Below, piece after piece: positions 34,934-43,484 of a stretch of 64,000 nucleotides of DNA. Source of the DNA: Gammaproteobacteria bacterium (GTDB lineage: Bacteria; Pseudomonadota; Gammaproteobacteria; Pseudomonadales; Pseudohongiellaceae); contig JAWKZW010000001.1 in assembly GCA_041395725.1 (NCBI GenBank), positions 1,302,001 to 1,366,000 on the forward strand. Direction: 5' to 3'. Both the position numbers and the translations under genes were made by a program. Position 1 is the first letter of the stretch, and every line of letters starts with the position of its first letter. The notes under the pieces are model-generated. The model had not been told where the DNA came from and did not search any database. It was given only the letters and a program-made list of their open reading frames with translations.

Positions 34934-36343
34934 ATGAACAGTTTATCGACCCAGCAAGCCGAAATAATCAAAGAGGATTACAAAGTTGCCGACATCAGCC
35001 TGGCTGACTACGGGCGGCGCGAGATCACCCTGGCCGAAGCGGAGATGCCGGCCCTGATGTCCTTACGCCGCAAGTATGCCGCCGACAGACCGCTGGCCGG
35101 CGCAAAGATTCTTGGTTGTATCCACATGACGGTACAGACTGCCGTATTGATCGAAACCCTGGTGGAACTGGGGGCAGAGGTCCGCTGGTCTTCGTGCAAT
35201 ATTTTTTCCACCCAGGACCACGCGGCGGCCTGTATCGCGGCTTCGGGTATCGCTGTTTATGCCTGGAAAGGTCAGACTGAAGAAGAAGGCGAGTGGTGTA
35301 TCGAGCAGACTATCCTGAAGGATGGTCAGCCCTGGGATGCCAATATGATTCTTGACGATGGCGGCGACCTCACTGCCATGGTGCACGACAAATACCCGCA
35401 GCTGTTGGCGAATATCCACGGCATTACCGAGGAAACCACTACCGGTGTGCATCGACTGGTGGAGATGCTGGAGAAAGGCACTCTCAAAGTGCCTGCAATC
35501 AATGTCAATGATTCTGTCACCAAGTCCAAGAACGACAACAAGTACGGCTGCCGCCATAGCCTCAACGACGGCATCAAGCGTGGTACCGATATGTTGCTGT
35601 CCGGACGACACGCGCTGGTGGTGGGTTATGGCGACGTAGGCAAGGGTTCCGCCCAGAGCCTGCGCCAGGAAGGCATGATCGTGAAGATCTCCGAGATCGA
35701 CCCGATCTGCGCCATGCAGGCCTGCATGGACGGCTTCGAGGTGGTGTCCCCCTTCGTGGACGGCATCAATACCGGCAGCCTGGAAGGCATCAACCAGCGT
35801 CTGCTCGGCGCCATGGATCTGATCGTCACAACCACGGGCAATGTCAATGTCTGCGACAAGTTTATGCTGCAGAGCACCAAGTCCGGCGCCGTAATCTGTA
35901 ACATCGGGCACTTTGATAATGAAATCGATACCAAGTTCATGCGCGACAACTGGACCTGGGAGGAAATCAAGCCCCAGGTGCACAAGATCTATCGCCAGGA
36001 CCCTGAAACCAATCCTGATGATTACCTGATTCTGCTGTCCGAAGGCCGCCTGATCAACCTGGGCAACGCCACCGGCCACCCGTCACGGATCATGGATGGC
36101 TCCTTTGCCAACCAGGTGCTGGCGCAGATTCACCTGTACGAAAAGGCCTTTGCCAGCCAGTCAGACGAATACAAACAGGCAAATCTGACGGTGGAAGTAC
36201 TGCCCAAGAAGCTGGACGAAGAAGTAGCGGCCCTCATGGTGAGCGGGTTCGGCGGTGTCATTACCAGGCTTACCGACCGCCAGGCAGAATACATCAACGT
36301 GCCACTCACCGGCCCCTTTAAAACTGACAGCTACAAATACTAG
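34934..36343 (+). CDS. ahcY: Adenosylhomocysteinase
   Basis: 469 residues from the ATG at 34934, with ACGGAG upstream; an upstream ATG at 34880 overlaps metK and is less likely. CIHMTVQTAVLIETLVELGAEVRWSSCNIFSTQDHAAA, GLVGYGDVGKGSAQSLR-type NAD motif (VVGYGDVGKGSA) and the C-terminal PFKTDSYKY are characteristic. It hydrolyses S-adenosylhomocysteine to adenosine and homocysteine. In an operon with sahR, metK and metF. Confidence 0.97.
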   Translation: MNSLSTQQAEIIKEDYKVADISLADYGRREITLAEAEMPALMSLRRKYAADRPLAGAKILGCIHMTVQTAVLIETLVELGAEVRWSSCNIFSTQDHAAACIAASGIAVYAWKGQTEEEGEWCIEQTILKDGQPWDANMILDDGGDLTAMVHDKYPQLLANIHGITEETTTGVHRLVEMLEKGTLKVPAINVNDSVTKSKNDNKYGCRHSLNDGIKRGTDMLLSGRHALVVGYGDVGKGSAQSLRQEGMIVKISEIDPICAMQACMDGFEVVSPFVDGINTGSLEGINQRLLGAMDLIVTTTGNVNVCDKFMLQSTKSGAVICNIGHFDNEIDTKFMRDNWTWEEIKPQVHKIYRQDPETNPDDYLILLSEGRLINLGNATGHPSRIMDGSFANQVLAQIHLYEKAFASQSDEYKQANLTVEVLPKKLDEEVAALMVSGFGGVITRLTDRQAEYINVPLTGPFKTDSYKY

Positions 36344-36366
36344 TAGCAGATTCACGGACAGAGATT

Positions 36367-37233
36367 TTGAACGGCAACCATAAAACCGGTCCATCGGCCA
36401 ACTTCAGCATCGAATTTTTCCCGCCCCGGACCAATGAGGGGCAGGAGAAACTGCTGGCCGTGCATGACAGTCTTGCGGAGCTTGGCCCCGAGTTCTTTTC
36501 TATCACTTATGGCGCCGGTGGCTCGACGCGGGAGGGCACCCGAAAGACCGTGCTGGCGCTGAAAGAGCGGGGTTCCTGTGTAGCCCCGCATCTTTCTTTT
36601 GGTGGTTCCAGCGACGAGGACATCGCGCAGCTGCTGCACACCTATAAGCAGGCCGGCATCAACCGGCTGGTCGCGCTGCGGGGAGACATTCCTTCCGGGT
36701 TCGGTTCCGCCAGTCAATACCGGTACGCCAGCGAACTGGTCAGTTTTGTGCGCCGGGAAACCGGTGATCATTTTCACATCGATGTCGCCTGCTACCCGGA
36801 AATCCATCCCGCGGCCAGGACGTATCAGAGCGACATCGATTTCTTCAAGGTCAAGGTGGATGCCGGCGCCAGCTCGGCCATCACCCAGTACTTCTATAAC
36901 CCGGATGCCTATTTTTATTTCGTAGAGCAATGCACCAAAGCCGGCATTACTATTCCGATAGTGCCCGGCATTATGCCTATCACCAACTACGAAAAGCTGG
37001 CCAAGTTCAGCGCCAGTTGTGGTGCGGAAATACCCCGCTGGATCCAGCAGCGGTTGCAGGATTTCGGCGACGACACTGACAGCCTGCGCAGCTACGGACT
37101 CGACGTCGTCACGAAGCTGTGTGAAAAATTATTGGCCGGGGGGGCACCGGGGCTGCATTTTTACGCCATGAACCAGGCCGGCAGCGTCCGCAGCATATGG
37201 CGAAATCTGGATCTTTCCAGCCGGCACGCTTGA
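36367..37233 (+). CDS. metF: 5,10-methylenetetrahydrofolate reductase
   Basis: 288 residues from a TTG start. FSIEFFPPRTNEGQEKL, ITYGAGGSTREGT, LVALRGDIPSG, DFFKVKVDAGASSAITQYFYNPDAY and PGIMPITNY are MetF signatures. FAD enzyme supplying methyl-THF for methionine synthesis. It follows ahcY by 23 bp, completing the SAM-recycling set. No methionine synthase gene is in the window. Confidence 0.95.
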   Translation: MNGNHKTGPSANFSIEFFPPRTNEGQEKLLAVHDSLAELGPEFFSITYGAGGSTREGTRKTVLALKERGSCVAPHLSFGGSSDEDIAQLLHTYKQAGINRLVALRGDIPSGFGSASQYRYASELVSFVRRETGDHFHIDVACYPEIHPAARTYQSDIDFFKVKVDAGASSAITQYFYNPDAYFYFVEQCTKAGITIPIVPGIMPITNYEKLAKFSASCGAEIPRWIQQRLQDFGDDTDSLRSYGLDVVTKLCEKLLAGGAPGLHFYAMNQAGSVRSIWRNLDLSSRHA

Positions 37234-37254
37234 GCCTGACGGGGAATTCAATTC

Positions 37255-37316
37255 AGCCTATGCCGCCGTATCACCCTGTGGAACCCTGTGGTTTCCGCAA
37301 GTGCTTGGCATAGGCT
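37255..37316. terminator. Inverted repeat after metF
   Basis: Ten-base perfect arms (AGCCTATGCC at 37255, GGCATAGGCT at 37307) around a 42-base loop that contains CCCTGTGG twice. It lies 21 bp after the metF stop. There is no U-tract, so termination is a guess; it could be a 3'-end stabiliser. Confidence 0.35.
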
Positions 37317-37436
37317 TTGGACCGCCAGTCTACTGGCAGACAGTTGAAAAACGTTACATACGCGACCAATAATTATTCATCAGACTGCTCTAGTGCACGT
37401 TAACCCTATACAGCTTACGCGACAGGATTGCTGATC

Positions 37437-38162
37437 ATGCGGCGTTCCAGGTTATTCCAGCAGCAAAAGCTGGCGCAGGGTACCACCGTAACCCTGGATC
37501 GTGAGGGAGCCCATTACCTGGGTCGGGTACTGCGCCTGAAAGCGGGTGACAAGGTAAACCTCTTCAACAGCGAAGACGGGGAATTCTCCGCTACCCTGAT
37601 CCACAGTGACAGGCACCGGGTGACCGTTCAGCTGGATGACTCTGCAGTGAACCTGACTGACCCGCAACTGGCTGTCAATCTGGGCCTGGGTCTGTCCCGC
37701 GGTGAACGTTTCGACTACGCGATCCAGAAGTCTACCGAACTGGGAGTGGTCCGGATTATACCGTTAGTTACAGAAAACTGCGAGGTCCGCCTTGCTGGGG
37801 ACCGTTCGGAAAAGAAACTGACGCACTGGCAACGGGTCGCCATCAGTGCCTGCGAACAATGCGGTCGTAGCGTCGTGCCAACGCTGGCTGAACCTGTTGA
37901 TCTGACCCGCTGGCTGGCGGACAACCGGGGTGGCTTACTACTCGATGCCAGTGGCGACCCCGGCCTGCCGGATACGGTTCCTGCGCAACCGTTGAATCTG
38001 CTGATCGGGCCTGAAGGAGGGTTCAGCGAACAGGAAGTGAATCTGGCCCGTCAGCATGACTACCAGGTGATTAGGCTGGGCCCGAGAATCCTCCGCACCG
38101 AGACAGCCCCGGTGGTTGCCCTGTCACTGCTGCAGTATCTCTTCGGGGATCTGGGGAAATGA
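37437..38162 (+). CDS. rsmE: 16S rRNA m3U1498 methyltransferase
   Basis: 241 residues. HYLGRVLRLKAGDKVNLFNSEDGEFSA is the PUA-like start; AIQKSTELGVVRIIPLVTENCEV, ISACEQCGRSVVPTL and LIGPEGGFSEQEV with LGPRILRTETAPVVAL form the SPOUT knot. The ATG at 37437 has AGGA nine bases upstream and is preferred to the TTG at 37428. It methylates U1498 of 16S rRNA. Confidence 0.95.
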   Translation: MRRSRLFQQQKLAQGTTVTLDREGAHYLGRVLRLKAGDKVNLFNSEDGEFSATLIHSDRHRVTVQLDDSAVNLTDPQLAVNLGLGLSRGERFDYAIQKSTELGVVRIIPLVTENCEVRLAGDRSEKKLTHWQRVAISACEQCGRSVVPTLAEPVDLTRWLADNRGGLLLDASGDPGLPDTVPAQPLNLLIGPEGGFSEQEVNLARQHDYQVIRLGPRILRTETAPVVALSLLQYLFGDLGK

Positions 38163-38249
38163 GAGGTTGGGGAATCTCTGCCAGGATATAGCCATGCTGC
38201 GTATCCCAGCCGAAGCAGAGACGCCCTGAGTGCTACCAATGGATTGCTA

Positions 38250-39566
38250 TCAGAACCGCAGACCGAAGCGTTTTCCCAGGCCAATGCGTTTGCCAAACAG
38301 ATCATTGGTGAAGCGTGCTGGATCTATTTCATAACTGCCGCGCTTCAGGCTACGGGTTATTGATTTCACCAGCGTCTGATCTTTGTTTGCACCCTGGTTG
38401 ATCTGCTCGAAATTTTTCTTAAGCTGTTTTCGTGCCGTCGTCACCACAGTTATTTTTGGCGTTAGCCGCTCGTTCGCATTCTGCTCTGTCACAATACCGA
38501 TCTCACCCGTTGCGAGCTCCACCACAGAGCCAGCGGGGAACATGCCGATCGCCTTGATGAACTCATAGACCAGTTGATCGGCAAATTTGATTTTACGCTG
38601 CTTGTAGATCCGGCTCACGGCAGTAGCTGGTGACAGATCAGCCTGGGAAGAGCGCTTGAGCAGACGTTCATAACTGTAAGCCAGGTTGGCAATCCGGGCC
38701 GGAAGGGAAATCTGTTCACCCCGCTTGCGGCGTGGAAAACCTCTGCCATCATGGCGCTCGTGATGAGCACGTACGATATTGATTATCTGTGGATCAATGT
38801 CATCCTCGTTACGCAGGATATCCACACCAATGCCCACGTGTTTCTGATAATCGACATATTCCTGGCGGGTGAATGGCCCGCTCTGACGGACAAAGTCCTC
38901 AGCGAATTTTGCCATACCGATATCCGCCAGCAGAGTCCCGATAAACAGTGCCTCTATGTCACTCTTTGGGAATCCCACATGACAGGCAAAAACTGTCGCC
39001 CAGACAGAGGCGCGTATACTGTGTTTTAAAAGACAGTTCCCTTCTTCGCTGGTATTCAGAAACCAGATAAAGCCATCCGGGTTTCGAATAACGCAGGCAA
39101 TGGTTTCACGTCCCAACCGGTACAGCTCTTCGATTCCAAGAGGACGGTGCTCACGGGCATTCTCTATCGCACGGGTCAGGGCATCCTCCAATTGAGAATA
39201 GAGCCTGGCGGCATTGTCTATTTCATGCTTCACCGCCCTGGAGCGTGGATAAACCTCCGGATTCACCTTGAGTTCCTGTGACTCCGGGGCTCTTTTGCGG
39301 GCGCTGCTCAGGATGGTGAGCTTGGTCGGCTCTTTACTGCGAGGGCTTGCTCCCTTGGCAGGATCGATATACACCTTGTGGCAGAGTGCGCGCAGGGTCT
39401 GTATCTGATCGAACTTGCGCAAATGGAAACCGTTGATCGGAAATGGCGTATCCCGCCAGGGGCGATCCAGTTCGATGATGAACATACCCAGTACCAGATC
39501 ACGCACATGTATCTGAATCCAGTGTTCCTGGGGTTTGGAGGCGGTAGTTTTATGACTGCTGGACAT
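38250..39566 (-). CDS. DUF3391/HD-GYP-domain protein with degenerate active site
   Basis: 438 residues. The N-terminal part (IQIHVRDLVLGMFIIELDRPW) is the DUF3391 domain often joined to HD-GYP phosphodiesterases. The HD-GYP region runs from about 165 to 330: LLKHSIRASVWATVFA, TLLADIGMAKFAEDF, IVRAHHERHDGRGFPRRKRGEQISLPARI. In active enzymes the dyad reads HDIGK; here it is ADIGM, so the metal-binding His is lost, and GYP reads GFP. The HHExxDG part is kept. c-di-GMP binding without hydrolysis is inferred. It converges with rsmE across an 87-bp gap. Confidence 0.88.
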   Translation of the reverse strand: MSSSHKTTASKPQEHWIQIHVRDLVLGMFIIELDRPWRDTPFPINGFHLRKFDQIQTLRALCHKVYIDPAKGASPRSKEPTKLTILSSARKRAPESQELKVNPEVYPRSRAVKHEIDNAARLYSQLEDALTRAIENAREHRPLGIEELYRLGRETIACVIRNPDGFIWFLNTSEEGNCLLKHSIRASVWATVFACHVGFPKSDIEALFIGTLLADIGMAKFAEDFVRQSGPFTRQEYVDYQKHVGIGVDILRNEDDIDPQIINIVRAHHERHDGRGFPRRKRGEQISLPARIANLAYSYERLLKRSSQADLSPATAVSRIYKQRKIKFADQLVYEFIKAIGMFPAGSVVELATGEIGIVTEQNANERLTPKITVVTTARKQLKKNFEQINQGANKDQTLVKSITRSLKRGSYEIDPARFTNDLFGKRIGLGKRFGLRF

Positions 39567-39703
39567 GAACGAAGCTTAAGGTTATTTACGCTCGGTGCCT
39601 GTGAGAAACGTCACAAACTGACAGAAAGCGTCAGTCCATTGCTATCGACCAGTGAGGCCCGTCACAGAAGGAAGCCCTGACTGATTCCACCAGGCAAAAA
39701 AAA

Positions 39704-39725
39704 GCGCCCCCTCAAGAGGGGGCGC
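39704..39725 (-). terminator. Rho-independent terminator of glnK-amtB
   Basis: A perfect 9-bp GC-rich stem (GCGCCCCCT / AGGGGGCGC) with loop CAAG, followed on the minus strand by eight to nine U. It is 69 bp after the amtB stop. An outer pair, CCACCAGGC with GCCTGGTGG, brackets it. Confidence 0.92.
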
Positions 39726-39793
39726 GAGGACGTAATAAATTACGCCTGGTGGGTTTGAGACAAACCCGGGAGAGAAGAATGCGGTAACTGCTA

Positions 39794-41065
39794 TTACTTG
39801 GCAGTTACGAATTCCGGGTAAGCTTCGATTCCGCAGTCGGAGATATCGAGACCTTCGTCTTCCTCTTCCTCGGAAACCCGCAGACCCACAACCGTCTTGA
39901 GAACCAGCCAGACGATTATGCTAGTGGCGAATACCCAGCCGAAGATGACGAGGGTGCCCACAAGCTGTCCAACAAAGGTCGCATCGGAATCCGAGAACAG
40001 GACAGCGAAGATACCGAAAAGACCAACCGTACCGTGCACGGAGATCGCACCGACCGGATCATCGATTTTCAACTTGTCCAATGCCACGATGCTGAACACT
40101 ACGATCACGCCACCGATGGCGCCGATGATGGTTGCCAGCAGCGGAGAAGGATCTGCAGGCTCAGCAGTGATGGCGACCAGGCCGGCCAGTGCGCCGTTCA
40201 GACACATGGTCAGGTCAGTCTTGCCGAACATCAGGCGTGACACGATCATGGAAGCTATCAGACCACCGGCAGCAGCGGCGTTGGTGTTCAGGAACACGTT
40301 GGCGACTTCGTTGGCGACACCGATACCACCCAGCTTGAGGGTAGAACCGCCGTTGAAACCGAACCAGCCCATCCAGAGAATGAAAGTGCCGAGGGTGGCC
40401 AGTGGCATGTTGGCGCCGGGAATGGGTTTGATAGAGCCGTCTTTACCGTACTTGCCCTTACGCGGACCAAGCAGCAGAACGCCAGCCAGTGCCGCCGTTG
40501 CGCCAGCCAGGTGCACGATACCGGAACCGGCATAGTCGCTATAGCTCAGAGCACCAATAAAAGGCACATCCTTGCCACCCCAGGTCCAGCCGCCCTCAAC
40601 CGGATAGATAACCCCGGTCATGACCACCGCAAAGCCCAGGAAGGCCCACAGCTTCATCCGCTCTGCCACGGCGCCGGAAACGATCGACATGGCAGTGGCA
40701 ACAAATACCACCTGGAAGAAGAAGTCCGAGGCACCGGAATAGACTGAATCACCGTCGAAACCGGCTTCAGCCGAATCGGCAAGCACCTGGGCGATAGCCG
40801 CATCGTCCATCTGGGCCACTGTTGTGACGCCGGACAGGAAAATGCCGCCGTCGTACATCAGCTGATAGCCGCAAACCAGGTACATGGTACAGGCAATGGC
40901 GAACAACGCGACATTCTTGGTCAGAATCTCGGTGGTGTTCTTGGCCCGTACCAGGCCCGCCTCCAGCATGGCGAAGCCGGCGGCCATCCACATCACTAAT
41001 GCGCCGCATATGAGAAAGTAAAACGTATCCATTGCATACTGCAATTCAAAAATTTGGTTTTCCAC
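39794..41065 (-). CDS. amtB: Ammonium transporter AmtB
   Basis: 423 residues, eleven membrane helices. The signature DYAGSGIVHLAGATAAL holds the Asp/His of the conduction pore; GWTWGGKDVPFIGAL, FGFNGGSTLKLGG and SVHGTVGLFGIFAVL are further family blocks. It moves ammonium across the inner membrane and is blocked by GlnK. Located 62 bp after glnK, the standard arrangement. The N-terminus MENQIFELQYAMDTFYFLIC lacks an obvious cleavable signal. Confidence 0.96.
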   Translation of the reverse strand: MENQIFELQYAMDTFYFLICGALVMWMAAGFAMLEAGLVRAKNTTEILTKNVALFAIACTMYLVCGYQLMYDGGIFLSGVTTVAQMDDAAIAQVLADSAEAGFDGDSVYSGASDFFFQVVFVATAMSIVSGAVAERMKLWAFLGFAVVMTGVIYPVEGGWTWGGKDVPFIGALSYSDYAGSGIVHLAGATAALAGVLLLGPRKGKYGKDGSIKPIPGANMPLATLGTFILWMGWFGFNGGSTLKLGGIGVANEVANVFLNTNAAAAGGLIASMIVSRLMFGKTDLTMCLNGALAGLVAITAEPADPSPLLATIIGAIGGVIVVFSIVALDKLKIDDPVGAISVHGTVGLFGIFAVLFSDSDATFVGQLVGTLVIFGWVFATSIIVWLVLKTVVGLRVSEEEEDEGLDISDCGIEAYPEFVTAK

Positions 41066-41127
41066 CTTTAGCCTCCAAAAACGGTCTTTTGACCAGTAAC
41101 TGAGAATTTATCGTTAGAGAGGGGCGT

Positions 41128-41466
41128 CTATACCGCCTCTTCTCCGGTTTCGCCTGTGCGGATTCGAATGATCTGCGAAAGGTCGGAAACGAAAATCTTG
41201 CCGTCGCCGATCTTGCCGGTATTGGCCGCCTTGGTTATGGCTTCCAGAGTCTGGTCAAGCAGGGAATCACCGATAGCTACTTCGAGTTTCACTTTAGGCA
41301 GGAAATCCACGACGTACTCAGCACCCCGATAGAGTTCGGTATGGCCCTTCTGGCGACCAAACCCTTTGACCTCGGTTACGGTGATGCCCTGTACCCCGAT
41401 TTCGGACAATGCCTCGCGGACATCGTCCAGCTTGAATGGCTTAATGATAGCCGTCACTAATTTCAT
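41128..41466 (-). CDS. glnK: Nitrogen regulatory PII protein GlnK
   Basis: 112 residues, the exact PII length. The T-loop GRQKGHTELYRGAEYVVDFLPKVKLE contains the uridylylated Tyr51; GKIGDGKIFV is the B-loop. It binds ATP/ADP and 2-oxoglutarate and gates AmtB. A sigma-54 promoter lies upstream at 41541-41557, so it should be induced under nitrogen limitation through NtrC. Confidence 0.96.
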   Translation of the reverse strand: MKLVTAIIKPFKLDDVREALSEIGVQGITVTEVKGFGRQKGHTELYRGAEYVVDFLPKVKLEVAIGDSLLDQTLEAITKAANTGKIGDGKIFVSDLSQIIRIRTGETGEEAV

Positions 41467-41540
41467 TTTTAGCTCCTTAATAGTAGTTACCCGCTCTGCG
41501 GTTCAGAATGGATAAGTTTGTAGCGCCGTGGAAGGCAACT

Positions 41541-41557
41541 ATGCACGGGGCGTGCCA
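41541..41557 (-). promoter_or_regulatory. Sigma-54 promoter of glnK-amtB
   Basis: Minus strand TGGCACGCCCCGTGCAT has the -24 TGGCACG and -12 GTGCA boxes with correct spacing (consensus TTGCA, one mismatch; the key GC is kept). Transcription should start about 60 bases before the glnK ATG. Strong match supported by gene function. Confidence 0.85.
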
Positions 41558-41671
41558 GTTGTTTTTTATATTTTTATTTCAGTAGGTTATACGAGATTCT
41601 GTCGTGCAGCGGAGAGATTCAGAAAGCCGCGCTGGTGGTTTTGTTCCGTAACGGTGCTTCGATTCTCAGCC

Positions 41672-41688
41672 TGCACCATAATGAAGCA
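41672..41688. promoter_or_regulatory. Possible NtrC-binding site
   Basis: TGCACC-N5-GAAGCA resembles the NtrC dyad (TGCACC-N5-GGTGCA) with one half degraded. It is about 115 bp upstream of the glnK promoter, a normal enhancer distance. Weak alone. Confidence 0.4.
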
Positions 41689-41768
41689 CTGCTTGGGGGC
41701 GTCAGCGCAAGAACCGAATTGCTGATAGAATAATTCGCCACTGCCACATGAAAAATTCCGGATTCAAG

Positions 41769-42020
41769 ATGGTCAATAAGCAGTTGCTGGACAATCTGAG
41801 CAAGAAAATCAATCAACTCCTGCCCAGGGCCGGAGAGTTGGGGGAAGAGGGCCGCGTTGCCGTCCGCCAGGTGCTGCAGAAAAGCTTTACCGAGCTGCAC
41901 ATTCTTACCCAGGCAGACTTTGATGCGAGGGATCGTGCACTGAAACGGGCCGAAGAACGGGTCAATGAACTGGAGCACCAGGTTCAGGAACTGGAGCGCC
42001 AGCTGGAAAACCTTAAATAG
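41769..42020 (+). CDS. ubiK: UbiK-family (BMFP) ubiquinone-biosynthesis accessory factor
   Basis: 83 residues from the ATG at 41769, or 90 from 41748; the former matches family length better. The N-terminal amphipathic helix (LLDNLSKKINQLLP) and the C-terminal coiled coil (DARDRALKRAEERVNELEHQVQELERQLENL) are the BMFP layout. UbiK binds UbiJ and lipids to promote aerobic ubiquinone synthesis. Divergent from glnK. Confidence 0.88.
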   Translation: MVNKQLLDNLSKKINQLLPRAGELGEEGRVAVRQVLQKSFTELHILTQADFDARDRALKRAEERVNELEHQVQELERQLENLK

Positions 42021-42197
42021 CGGCAGATTACAGGCCAGCGGGCAGGGTATGGTTGCGGCAGCTTCATGGAAGTTACCAGGTGAACAGGCCCGGGTCGGCA
42101 ACAAAACGAGGCCACAGGTGAGCAACCCGGGACTCGTCGATCAGGTTAACCCGCCTGGGTGGGCGACAGCGTTTTGAACAACCGGGACTCCTGCAGG

Positions 42198-43226
42198 CTA
42201 GCGGGATTCCTCGGCCCTGGCGCCCTTCAGAATATTACCGATCGCGTAATTGCCGGCATGACAGGCGTACTCGTATATCTGCCCGCCTTCCACCCTGCCC
42301 ATGGGAATAATCCCAACAATGATATCGCTGAAGGTCGACGGGTCGTCAATGGTGAACTCATAATCCATGGCGCCCGGCCCAACCGGAATAAAACGTTCCA
42401 CCAGCAGGCGGTTTTCGGCGCTGCCGTAAGCCACACCACGGGTCCCGTAACTGCCGATCAGACTGGTAAAGTTGGATGTCTCCACGACCAGTGTGTTTCC
42501 CACAAAATAACCACGGGAATCCCCGGACCATAAACGAATCTTTTCATCCACATTCGTGCGCTTGTTCAGGGGAATGATCCGCGCATCCCAGCCCATTTCA
42601 GACAGGATAACCACGTGGTCAGCATTCTGGATGATCTGGATATTATTGTTGTAGGGCCCGCTTAGCAGTGGCGGCCCCGAATTGAAAACCAGGCAGCGTT
42701 CTGACAGACCCCGGTCTTCCGGCCCGGTTCTATCGATACCGCCGTGGGTATACCTGACCGGGCGTTCTCCCGGTATTTCACGGACTCCGTTGGGGTCGCT
42801 GCGCTGAATCACCACGCCATCCCGCACGGGCGGAAGTCGCCCGTTCGCGGGGTATACGAGTACCGATGTGCGCTGATTCTGACGCAACGACGACTGCTCC
42901 ATCCAGAAACTGTTCACTGCCCCGGTTGACGTTGCATTTTCGGTTTCCAGGATAAGCTGTGCCACATTATTCTCACGCCGGGCCGCCGCGACTGCCGACT
43001 CAGCCCGGCGTGCCTCCTGGGCGGCAATTTCCTCGTCGGTAAAAAATTCCCTGTCGCCGAACTGTTCGGGCCGCTCGAAGGGCGCGCGGGTGCTGAAATT
43101 CCAGACTCCGGAAAGATCCGGCAGACCATGCTCGGTTCTGGGCGGCCCAAGGGTCTGGGCTGACCCCAGCGAGTGGGGGAGGGACAGTATCAGTAAGAAA
43201 AAGAGTCGCGGGAAGCTCATGGGCAA
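42198..43226 (-). CDS. Secreted GxPDLxGVWNFST-family protein, copy 2
   Basis: 342 residues with a signal peptide (FPRLFFLLILSLPHSLGSAQ). It shares with 15815-16852 the blocks GLPDLSGVWNFSTRAPFERP, GDREFFTDEEIA, RTGPEDRGLSERCLVF, YNNNIQIIQNADHVVILSEMGWDARIIPL, DSRGYFVGNTLVVETSNF and YEYACHAGNYAIGNILKGARAEE. The conserved acidic and aromatic residues suggest a common fold, but no enzyme motif is recognised. Two copies 26 kb apart point to an old duplication. Confidence 0.8.
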   Translation of the reverse strand: MPMSFPRLFFLLILSLPHSLGSAQTLGPPRTEHGLPDLSGVWNFSTRAPFERPEQFGDREFFTDEEIAAQEARRAESAVAAARRENNVAQLILETENATSTGAVNSFWMEQSSLRQNQRTSVLVYPANGRLPPVRDGVVIQRSDPNGVREIPGERPVRYTHGGIDRTGPEDRGLSERCLVFNSGPPLLSGPYNNNIQIIQNADHVVILSEMGWDARIIPLNKRTNVDEKIRLWSGDSRGYFVGNTLVVETSNFTSLIGSYGTRGVAYGSAENRLLVERFIPVGPGAMDYEFTIDDPSTFSDIIVGIIPMGRVEGGQIYEYACHAGNYAIGNILKGARAEESR

Positions 43227-43484
43227 TGAGTCTAACGTAAATCGGCGACCGGCACAGCCCTGTGTTGAGGGGTTTTCACAGGAATTCAGCCGGGCGGGAC
43301 TGCGATCAGTCGCTTATTGCTGAAAAAACCTGAGCTGTATTCCGGCGGCAGGGTTAGGTTTCCATCTGTGGCATAATTTCACCCTGACAACAGGTAGTGA
43401 TCTGCCAGGTGCAACGCAGCCCTGGCTACTGCTTTACGCTTTCCACCCTGACCTGGAACTGAAACCAGATGATCGGAAGTTGCC

